A DNA stretch of 64,000 bases from Antedon bifida (lineage: Eukaryota; Echinodermata; Crinoidea; Comatulida; Antedonidae): NCBI GenBank assembly GCA_963402885.1, contig OY727094.1, positions 27,034,501-27,098,500 of the forward strand. Direction: 5' to 3'. Within the stretch, counting starts at the first letter, position 1; every line of letters starts with the position of its first letter. The position numbers and the translations under genes were made by a program. Shown piece after piece: positions 11,901 through 23,900 of this stretch. Below the pieces are notes generated by a model. The model ran no database searches and had not been told where the DNA came from. It was given only the letters and a program-made list of their open reading frames with translations.

Positions 11901-14900
11901 GAACCAATCATGATTAATTAATCAATTATACATTTAAATCCAGATGTTGTAATGATTTTTCCATTGAAAATATTATTTACCAATAACCAGTGATAATTAA
12001 TTATTTGATTAAACAACAAATAAAAAATATTGTTTACAGAACATAACTCATACTACTGATGCATAACTATTTATAGATTTTTCATCTCTTGATTGTTGGT
12101 AATCTAAATCCTATTAACCAATTACAGGAAAAATAGCCATCAATATTTAACATTTTGCTTTAATTTCGTTATTACCTCCACCAGAGTGGCGAGAGGTTAT
12201 GTGGTCGATCTCGTGTGTTTGTGTGTGTTTGTTTCTTTCTATATTTGTGAGTTAGCAGGATTACTCAAAAAGTTATTTCCCGATTTTCATAAGATTTTTA
12301 AGGATGGTTTTATAGCTGTATATGAACATGTCATAAATGTTCATATGCCTATAGATGGAGGTTTGCGCTATCTGAGTGCCCTTCTAGTTATAAAATGAAG
12401 TATATCATTTCAGGTTTTGTTTAAACATTACCGAATGCAAGGGTTCTAGGCTCATTCGCCCCATGGTTCTGGTGATACTGTAGAACAAGTCTTCTCAGAT
12501 AATGGCTATAAATCGTAGGTCCACTCAAAATGCTTGTGTGGACTTTAAAAGAACCTAGTACATCTTTCGAGACAAATAGGGACTTATCCCTGTGTACTAG
12601 TTCACACATCAACTGTCTTGGACAGACGAATGGGCTCTAGAATTGGCAGCACTGACATGACGTCACCCTTGGGGAGAAGCATGTAGTTGAAAAGTGTAAC
12701 ATCTTTAAGTACATAACGTCATGAGCGATGATCGTTGGAATGGCGCTATATAAATTGAAAATATTATATTAATATGAATCAGCGGATTCATAAATAAATT
12801 CATTATTAAGAATGTTTTGTATTTGTTGAATGAGCAGAATATTTAATAATGAATAAAATCTGATCTGTTTGTCCATTTTATATCAGGTCTGTTTAAATTA
12901 TTAAAATTGCAGTCAAATATTCTCATCATTATTCTTTTACCTAAATCTTGTTATGAAAGTTAATCAAACAATTATTTATGTTTAAATGAGAACAATTTCT
13001 TTTTTAAAATAATACTGATCATAACTAGGTCCTCTCTGGGAGACCAGTCCTTGACTGAAGAAGTTACTCAGTATAAATAAATAAATGAATAATAAGAAAT
13101 TATAACTGTGAACAGGTTATTTTATGGTGTTTTTGTTTTGAATAATGCCATGCTAAATTGAATGTCTATTTTTGAACAAGCAATTGAATTACTATAATGA
13201 TTATTATTATTATATTTTTACAGTAAGGCGGAGCCCATGATTGCCTTAATACTAGATTTATGTTATAAATAATGCTGGTGTGTAAGGATTGTACAGTATG
13301 TACTTTTTGCTGGTAGAAAGTTAAATTGATATTCTCGCATTTAACAATACTATTATATTTATTATTAAAACATGGTTATTTAAATTGAATGTCTATTTAT
13401 CTATTTTTGAGCAAGCAATTGAATTACTATTATAATAATAACTAGACATGAAACTCGTCACTTTGACGAGTTAGTTATCCGCACAACGACAAACGCCACG
13501 TGCACGTCATACGTTGGAATATTGCACACAGATAAAGATTATGGCATTATGACAAGAACTGAAGAATATGATATGCTGTTAGTGCTGAATTCTGTCAATT
13601 TGTGTCATATAGTATATACATGCAAAGAGTATAATCTGTATACATATTACATACAGTGTAGAATAGGTGAAATTACGGGACCCGCCATTTATTCCAATTT
13701 TTAACATGGCGACGGTATCAAAATGAAACACTTAAATAGCAATTTCTGGAGGAAATTATCTCAGGAACAACATATTAACGTGTAGAAGAAATTTGAATAC
13801 GTAAAATATAGATGCGCACCCTTTTAAATGTGATGAACTATTACGCAAAATATGAAAATACGACTTTTTTTATTCAACTGGCCATATGATGACGTCACAA
13901 CATCCGATTGGCAAAATGTTTACATGAATTCGTATCTACAATCCAATAGCTTCCAGAAAACGTTTTAATCGTGATTATCACATTTTATTCTTACGAGCTA
14001 TTACAGATTAAAATTTACTGTAAAGATGAAATTAATGACCCACGTAATTAAAATTTTTAGGCATGATGACGTCATAAAAATTAAAATATTTTTATCTCAT
14101 GCTAAAGAAAGTTGATTGACCTACACAATATATAAATTTAGGAGAAAAAGGAATACAGATAAGCGTGATGCGCTCCATTGAATGTGATGAGCAATAACGA
14201 AAGAGACAAAAATCCTAATTTTTACATTCGTGTGGCCATACGATGACGTCACAATGTTTTTTAGCCTTATCGATGCATGATCCGATATCTACAACTCATC
14301 AACTTCTAGATTTTGTAATAAAAATTAACGGTTCACGGTTTACTTTAGAAACTATGACTGTTTAAAAAAAGACATAATTTTGACGATTTTTTAAGCTTTT
14401 TCATAAAAAACGCGCACGAATTGTCTAATTCAACGTGTTCGTATGGCGTTATTTAAACTGGAAAAGGTCTAAATTGTTTTCAAAATTACTAGGAAAGACT
14501 TGAAAAATATAATTCAAGAGAAAAAAATATGTTTTTAACGCTACGTGCGCACCGCGTGCGTAAAAAATTGCGCGCCCGTGGGAATTTTTGACATGCTCAA
14601 AATGACAAGAAACGCATAAAAAGTTGATTAGAAATTAATTTTGCGCATTTTGAAATTTTAAATGCGCGTGCGCGCGTAACTTCTTGTGAAACATGCCATT
14701 TTTAATCCGTAGAAAGTTTGCCCCTGATATGACTTAAATTTTGTCAAAGTGTCAATACTAAATGACTTTTGGTTTTTAATCTATAATCAATCATTGAAAT
14801 TCATAAAATTGCGCGTAAGTCACGTTGCGCAACTATGACGTCATTCAAAAATAGGAGGTGCACAACTTCACGTAAATGCCCATATGTTGTCAAAGTTATG

Positions 14901-17900
14901 AAATGTTATGTTTACACATTTTAGAGAAACGCGACTCACAAAAAGGAAGGAAGGATCCAAGAATAATACAGAAAAAAACTATTGATCCCATACAATAACA
15001 AGGAGTTATCCGCTTGGTATACCAAGCGGATAACTAATTATTATATGTTTACAGTAAGGAGCCCATGATTGCCTTATTACTAGATTTATGTTATAAATAA
15101 TGCTGCTGTGTGAGGTTGTGTGTACTTTTAGCTGGTATTTTACAATACTATTGTATTTATTAAAACATGATTATTTAAATTTTAAAAGATGAATAATTCA
15201 TTATATTATATAATAGTCCGGTGGCAGGAGGGGGGAATCACCACCCGAAAGGGGACAAATTGCCATCCAACTTTTCTAGACCAGAATTTTCCGTAGATTA
15301 CGAATATGGAAGGTAATCGATCAGGATATGAAGCGTTTTCGAGATATAAGGGGTCAAAGTTCAAAATTGACCAATTACAACAATGTATTATGTATATGTA
15401 TTATAACAAATTTATTGAAGCACAATTTGGTCTTTTATTACATTTTTATGATTATAAGTGTCTATTCAATCACCTTATAAAAAAAAAATCCTTTCTAATT
15501 AAGGGTCAAATGTCAATATTGACCAATCATAGAACGTACCTATAAAATCAAATAAAAACTTATATTTAATAAAAATTGTATGTTTTCTCATCCTGTTAAT
15601 CAATCATACGCAATGTAAAAGAGCGAATACATCATTTCATCAGTTGACATAAGGTCAATTTCATCAGTTGACATAAGGTCAAAGGTCAACTTTTTAATAC
15701 ACGTATTAGTTAACAAATAAATGCAAAGATGTCCAAACTATGATATTGATGGTTTTACAAGTAATCAGATTATTTGATTAGTAAAGTTATGTTATTTCAT
15801 TATAATTTTGATTAATATAATTATAATACTGCATATAATCAAATCAGACTTTGATCAGGATAGGAAGCGAATAGGAAGAGATAAGGGGTCAAAGTTCAAA
15901 ATTGACCAATTATAACAATGTATTATATACATATGTATCATAACCAATTTATTGAAGTTCAATTTGGTCTTTTAATACATTTGTATGGTTATATGTATCT
16001 ATTCAGTCGCCTTATAAAACAAATACTTTTCAATTAAAGGTCAAATGTCAAAATTGACCAATCACACAATTTGCATATAAACCCAAATAAAAACTAACAT
16101 TTAAGACAAAATGTTATGTTTTATCATTCTATTAAGACATCTATCAATCATACACAATCAAAAGAGCACATTTATCATTACACAAGTTGACAAAAGGTCA
16201 ACATTTGAAGTGATATACTAAATAATGCAAAGTTATTCAAACTATGAGATCGATGTTCATAAATGTAATCACGTTATTTGATCAGTGAAGTTATGGTATT
16301 TTTATATTTTTTCTAGTGCGCATTATTTTAAATGTATTAATATATAATACTGTAAAATAAATAATAAAATTATTAATATTATTAATATTATGACGGTTAA
16401 AATGTTATGATGTTAAATATTTTTATATTTTTTCTAGTGCGCATTATTTTAAATGTATTAATATATAATACTGTAAGATAAATAATAAAATTATTAATAT
16501 TATTAATATTATGACGGTTAAAATGTTATGATGTTAAATATTTTTATATTTTTTCTAGTGCGCATTATTTTAAATGTATTAATATATAATACTGTAAAAT
16601 AAATAATAAAATTATTAATATTATGACGGTTAAAATGTTATGATGTTAAAATGTTACGCTGACCTTCAATGATTTGCCACTATACAGTTGCATTTATTAG
16701 GGCTACAATATTCGTTTTTGGAAAATAAACTACTATTCATCACGGAACCAGAGAATACCAATTCGTACAGGATAGGGCATAGGCAGATCCAGGTGGCCAA
16801 ACTCAATCCACAACTCACTACACAGACAGACCACAATTTTTATATAGCCACAGATAGTTTGGCCCATACAGGAAAGAGTTTCCTGTACACAAAAGATTCT
16901 AAAATAACCCATATGGATTTGCCCGAATGAACCCTCTAAGGACCCTTTTGGGATCTCTATGTGGTGTGCTACATAAGGCCCTGTATTAGAAATTAATATG
17001 GGGTAAATAGTTCATAGATGAACTATGGAATAAAACTAAAATGTTCACCCTCAATCTTTAAATAACATTTATGGATTTGCCCAAATGAACCCAAGGGCCG
17101 ATTCTTCATGGACCTTTCGGGGTTCTCTATGTGGGTCTACAAGAGACCCTATATTGGAAATACTGTATGTGGGGTGAAAATGTGGGTTCATAGAGATATA
17201 ATAAATATCCCTGTGCACCCTCGATCATCCTTAAGGAACATTTTATGGATTTGCCCAAATTAACCCAAGGGCCGGTCGTTCTCCATGGATGGACATTAAG
17301 CCCCATAATGGAAATATAAGGGGTGACACTGTGAGTTCATATAGACAGGCGCGGCCCATGGAATAAAGCTGCCTGTGCACTCTCGATCCTTAAGGAACAC
17401 TTATGGATTTGCTAAAATTAACCCCCCAAAGGCCGGTCCTCCATGGATGGACATTAAGTCCCATAATGGAAATATAAGGAGTGACAATGTGGGTTTATAT
17501 AGACAGGCACATGGAATAAAGCTGCCTGTGCACTCTCGATCCTTAAGGAACCGATTTGGATTTTGCCTAAAATGAAACAACAGCAGGTCATCTATTTAGA
17601 CCCTTCTGTGTTTCTCTACTGTATGTTCAGTTCTACATTTAGCCCCTGTATCGGATCAATCAATAGATGAGAAAAACAGGTCAAAGGTTAAAATTACAGA
17701 AAAATAGTGTTCCAGTCACTTTTTGAAAAAAAATGTTGCATTATGGCAAGTATAAACATATATATTGTGAACAATTTGATACCAAAATTGGCTCCTTACG
17801 ACAAATATTTATTAATTTATGTTTTTATAACCTTATTCAATTATGTCAAAGGTTAATAACCACACTTCCGGTCATTTTCAAGCAATATCATCTGTTACAC

Positions 17901-20900
17901 TGAATATAAATGTATATCTTGGGAACAATTTGCTCCTATTTTTAATTCTCTCTGACCTGCCGTTACTTAGATATAGCAAAAAGAGGTCAAAGGTCAAAAT
18001 TGCTAAAAATGGGGTTTCCGGTCAATTTTACAAAGAAAGTTATGTTAGAGCTAATATAAACATATATATTGTGAACAATTTGACACCAAAATTATCTCAC
18101 TAGGTCCAGAATTTCTAGAGATATAGCATGTTTTTATATTGGTCAATTTTGAACTTTGACCCCTTATATCTCGAAAACGCTTCCTATCCTGATCGATTAC
18201 CTTCCATATTCGTAATCTACGGAAAATTCTGGTCTAGAAAAGTTGGATGGCAATTTGTCCCCTTTCGGGTGGTGATATCCCCCTCCTGCCACCGGACTAT
18301 AAATTATACATTTTAAATCTGGTTAAATATTGTCATAACTTATATAACTTTTTTTTATTGTTATTAAGTTATGTAATATTTGAAATGTTGTGAAATATAG
18401 GTAATAGTTTATTTCTTACAAGTTATATAATTGATATCATCAGCCTATGAGATTGCCTATCTTTCACCCTGTTTCAACCATTCTGCCTCGCCAACCCCAG
18501 GTATACATATTACGATATCGTGCTTAACTATCAACCAAATATTACAGTATAATCTATTCGTAAACATGCCGTTAAAAAAAAACTTTTTTTAGGCTAGAGA
18601 GTTCAACTGGGAAATCCAAAAGCAGCAAAACATCTTAGCCACATTTTTTATTTCCAATTCATGCTCACCTCTTCTCGGAGGATGGTTGGTTGGAAAATAC
18701 GGAGGTTTTGCGGTTGTGTTGCTTGCTATGATCTCATCATTTACGATGGCACTATTAACTCCGTTTGCTGTTAATACAAGCGTTACTATTGATAGTATTG
18801 TAAGCATTTAGACCACAAAAAATACCACATCTGTATGCATTGTATTTTAAGATTATTTTGCTCATGTAGTGTAAGTGTGTCTGCCAGTGGTGAGACTTGC
18901 ATACAACATGTGCACACAAGATCGAGTTATGGTTGTTTTCAACCATTTAAAAAATTCTTTCATGATTTCATGCAGTGCTATCAACACAATCAAATTTATT
19001 AGATTAATGCTAATAATGGACATTTTGATTTTTAGTTATACAATATTATTTATGTTTGTTTTAGGTACTGAAGACTTGTGGGCGCTTCTACTAGGTTTAA
19101 CCGCGGTACCTGCTATTTTTCAAATTTTAGTTTTGCCATTTTGCCCGGAAAGTCCAAGATATTTGCTTATCAACAAAGATCAACCTAAGGAAGCAGAAAA
19201 AGGTTTGGGTTCTTTAACAACTTGTTTATTTCAATCAGGAAAAACGTTTCTTTTTAAAGTGCCATTTCTAGAGTTTGATTTTTCTTGCCAGCACAGACTA
19301 TCTTTTTGTTTGTTAAAGATGTATTGTCCCCCAGAAAAAATAATTCTTAACACAATTTTTGTTGAATATGCAATTTTAATGTAACACAATAGTTATCCAT
19401 TTTGACCAAAAATTGGATCGAAAAAAAATGTATTTACATGAAAAAACTCTATTTTATTTTATAGCAAAAAAGATTTTGGTTGAATTTACCCATTTATTTT
19501 GCCATTTTATAAGTGAAAAAAATTTTGTTTTTCCGTTTTTTTTGAGTGATTAACTTCCTTAAACTACAAATTAATATTACTATTAATATTACTATTACTT
19601 ATTAATACAAATATTTAAAGTCTGATTTAATTAATCTTAATTTTTCATATTTTTGGGGGACAATACATCTTTAACTGTTTTCCCCCTCAGCATTTTGTCT
19701 CATTCTGAAATTGTTTAGAATAATAATTATGAGATTATGGCATAATATCCAGTAAATTCACTCAAAATAAACAATACCACACTCACCAAACAAAACAAAA
19801 AGATCAGTATCACCTGCCACTTACTCGAACTAGTCTTAAAATGAACACTGGACCTAAACTCTGGAATTCTCTCCCTTTATCTCTTAAAAAATCCCATAAC
19901 TGTGCTTTATTTAAACATCAATTTAAACTATTATTGGTTGAAGGTTCTTTGCAAATTCTTTTATTATTGACATATATATTTGGATATTTTTTAAATAATT
20001 TATATAATCTATTTTTTACTTGTTTTTTAGTTTTAAACATCTTAAACTTATGTGTTAGAGAAATGATATTAGTTAAATTGTTGTTTTTTTGGAGTTTCTA
20101 ATTGTGTTATATTATTTATATTTTATTTTTTTGTTTTGAGGAGCCTAAAAGAAAGCAAAGCTTGTGGTGAATAGGCTCCTCAAAACAAAAAAATAAAATA
20201 TAAATAATATACAGGTAACACAATTTATATTTATATATTTGTAAAGTGAAATAAATAAATGAAATGAAATGAAAAAGCTAAATGAATGAATTACATTTTC
20301 TCCCCAGCTTTGAAGAGGTTGCGAAACTTGGATGATGTGAGCTACGACATCAATGAAATGCAAGCTGAATATGATAACGAACAAAAAGAGGATAAGGTTT
20401 CCGTTAAGCAACTCTTCCAGATGAAGTCCTTGCGGCTTCCTCTTATCATTAGTATAGTCATGCAACTCTCCCAGCAGCTTTCCGGAATCAATGGAGTAAT
20501 GTCAATTTTGTTTTCAAATAAAAGTTTTAAAGGAGTGATATCAGTTAAAACAAACTATTTGTATATTTGTCTATTGGATTATAATTTATAAAAAATAATT
20601 TTATTAAACATTCAAAGTCATTAATTAGTTAATTAGTTTGCAAACTCTAAGTTTTGTGAATAAAATGTCCAAGGTTTGGGAGAATGCATGCCTCTTATAC
20701 CCATTTTACACTGCTGAGCTAAAATAAACTATTTTCAGTATATTTACACTGGCAAGTGGCACATTTTGTGTTTTTATAGTTTATTTTGTATTTACTGTTT
20801 GTATTGTTTGAGGGTCCCTAATGATCAGCTGATGTTGGATGGACCACCCTCATAAAATATTGTTGAAATAAAATAAAATAAATAAATAAATTTCCTTAAA

Positions 20901-23900
20901 TAGGTGTAGTACAGTATTGCTCTCTATCATATAAAGATACATATATTCTTCATTTATATGATGTTTCTACGTGGAAAACGATTGATCCAAATGTGATTTA
21001 GCAGATGAAATTGATATTTAAGTGTTAACAGCATGTTTGTTTTATTGTAGGTACTATATTACTCCACTTCTATATTTGAAGACGCTGGTATTGACCCTGA
21101 TAAGAGCGCTTATGCAACTCTCAGCACTGGCGCTGTAATGGTTATCATGACCATAGTCACTGTAAGGCTTGTTTTTTTTTTACAATTATCTAGAGGAGTT
21201 GGTGGTCAATTTAAAATTAACAATACCTGAACAGTTATTTTGTGTATCCTCTGTCTTTGTCACTAGACCAGCATTAGTGACAAAGGATAAGAAATATTGG
21301 AATATGTAGCACCCTCTATCGTTTGGTGTAGTAGAAACTATTTATTTTTTATATGATCTAAAGATGTTTGCGGTGATAGGAGTATTTGACTGGTCCTTAA
21401 ACCAGACCTCCCAACTCTCCAGATAATGGCGGGAGTCTCCCGATAAAGTGCAATTTCCTCCCAATATTTTAGATAAGTTTATCCCGATATTTCTAATTTC
21501 TTTTATATTACTCTAGATAAAGAAAAATAAATATGCAAAATTTCGGTCCATAAGATGGATATTAAATTCATGTATTGTTAGTTAAGTTAAATAATGAGTT
21601 GGCATCGTATTTTCCGCCTTTGGCACGTCTAACATCCATCCCAGGTTTACTATTATAAATACCAATACCTTTCCATTTTTAAAGGTTTGTGTGTGTATGT
21701 ATTTTAGCAATTTTATAGCACCCTCTATAGCTTGAAAATGATTTTGAAAAAAACCTCCCGATATTTCAGTTTTACAAGTTGGGAGGTCAGCCTTAAACGA
21801 AGCGAAGAGTCAAAAGAGTTATATCTCAAAACAAACGAGTTAATAGATAATAATAAAACCTGAACTATTATTATTTGTGTCACTGTATCTTTTATGAACA
21901 ATGAGCAAGGATAAACTTATATATGAAACCTTTGACACTAGACTGTTGTACCATGCTACTCACAAATAAGAATGATTGTTATAGCACCCTCTGTTGTTTG
22001 GAGTTGTAGAAACTTTTTATATTAGGATAAATCCTATCTTAAGCTCTGTCTACACTATCAAACTTTATTTGACAACGAAAATGTGATGTGCCCATATATG
22101 GACATGATGATGTCATACCACATACTTGGGTATATCCTACCATATTTGTGCACATCACACTTTTTTTGTCAAAATAGTTTGATAGTGTAGACAAAGCTTT
22201 ATAATGTATAAGGTTCTATGAATGTGTTTGTAATAAATTAAAAATTGGCTCACATAATTTTCATTTTAACAATTTGTTTTATTGTAGATTCCTTTAATGG
22301 ACAAGACTGGACGAAGAACCCTTCATTTATGGGGTTTAGGTTTGATGGCATTATGGGCCAGTATTTTAACTGTTTCTTTAGCAACAAAGGTATTGTATTT
22401 TTTTTTTTTTTTTTAAATAAAATCTATTTAATATACTGTATACGGTAAAAAAAGAAATATTGAAAATAATTCTTATAGATAAGTTTCAATGTGGCAGAAT
22501 GTTAAATTTGACCGAATAGGTCAGTTGGGCTGACAAAAGGTGTCGTGGTGGAAAACCTTTTTTGTGTAATCTAACCATGTTCGTTCAGGCTAGGCCAGAG
22601 TTGCCGCTGTTTACCAGGCCTACAAAATAAGCCTACCTAGGCTAGGCCTAAATACCGTCCAGGAGAGGACATTCGACACAAGCTACTTAGGTTTTAAACA
22701 AAAAAAATATAAATCAACGTACAATGAACAAGTAATGTTGTTGATACTGTGATCAAATTTCATATTACTACACTACAAACTTGGTATACCATCTTACAAT
22801 ATTTTGCTGAGTAATTGGAGGACAAAATGTCATCAACTAGACCGAAAAGGAAGAACGTCAAAAGTAAAGTAATTGACGATAATCCGCCTACTAATAACCA
22901 CTCGTGCAAGTCAGCTTCGCCATTAAAAGGGGCAATTACTGACTGATGACCCTCAACTAATCTCTATAGTTGCTACAACTATTAGTAATCACCTTCTTGC
23001 TACGCCTGTATTGTTTGACAAAATTATTAAAGCTGTATGCAGTAATAAGTCGCTAATTTCAACAATTCGTAAAAATATTTTTGAAGGTGTAAGTGACGTT
23101 GTTTACAATGGCGTTGCCATGGATACAGAAACAACAGCGGGCGACATAACTAAATTTAAGGAAAAAAATGAAACACTTGAAGCCAAAAACAGAGTCTTAG
23201 AAGACAAGATTGATGACCTAGAACAATACAGTAGAAGAAACTGTCTTCTATTGCACGGAGTTCCCGAATCGGCCAATGAAGATACCGACAAAGTATCACT
23301 CAGCATTTTGTCTAAAATCTCAGACAATGTTAAAATTGTTGATCTAGATCGCACACACCGGCTAGGTAAAAGAAAAAATCCAGAATCCAGTACAGAATCG
23401 AGAAAGGTCAGACCGATACCAATCATTATAAAATTCTGCTCATACCAGATTCGCTCAGAAATCTTCAGCAACAAAAGGCTACTTAAAAACTCTGGAGTTT
23501 CGATTACAGAAAATCTCACATCTAAACGCCTAAAACTCCTTCAAAAAGCATCTCAACATGAAGCTGTTAAAACTGTGTGGTCTATTGACGGACGAATTAC
23601 CTGCTTGCTAAAAAACAAAAAAAAAATTATCGTTAAATCAGAATATGATCTGCATCATTTGTAAATTAAAAAACTAATTTTGTAGCTTACTTGCAGTATA
23701 AACAAATCCGAAATAAAGGGAGTTACACAATAATTGGCAATTGTATATATTTCAAAGAATTTATATGAATACTAGAGTGCGAACTAGGCCAACCTTTGCT
23801 GATTGCCATGTTTCTTTTTATATACAGAAGTGTCACCATTTTTTGCTGTTTCGGCTGTTTAATCTCAGTTTTATTTGCTGGTTAATCTCATTTCAATAGC

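Larger units (their letters stand above)
11379..13115. repeat. 1.8-kb tandem repeat unit, third copy
   Basis: Matches the unit starting at 9,580 almost base for base up to about 12,800. It then diverges with small deletions in the spacer, for example around 12,840-13,000. It is the right end of the array. Confidence 0.88.
15213..18300. mobile_element. 3.1-kb element with ~163-bp terminal inverted repeats, built from tandem arrays
   Basis: The left end 15,213-15,376 and the right end 18,138-18,300 are reverse complements over about 163 bp with very few differences. The outer border is ATAGTCCGGTGGCAGGAGG. The interior has no ORF. It is almost wholly tandem repeats: two ~540-bp copies (15,340-16,290), three 121-bp units (16,291-16,655), five diverged ~160-bp units (16,905-17,670) and three ~150-bp units with AAAGGTCAAA (17,675-18,110). 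The target duplication is unclear. It looks like a non-autonomous long-TIR DNA transposon whose centre grew by slippage. Confidence 0.82.

Noticed and set aside
13522-13704. 60-codon open frame in the 1.6-kb element
   Set aside because: No similarity to transposases, low complexity, and the rest of the element is closed in all frames.
16291-16655. CRISPR-like regular repeat
   Set aside because: The 121-bp units are contiguous with no unique spacers, and the DNA is eukaryotic.
15306-18316. Several 62-86-codon open frames
   Set aside because: They fall on the inverted ends and tandem units of a non-coding element. The repeats create the frames.
23103-23519. 138-codon - strand open frame
   Set aside because: Antisense shadow of the LINE ORF1, whose + strand frame has clear motifs.
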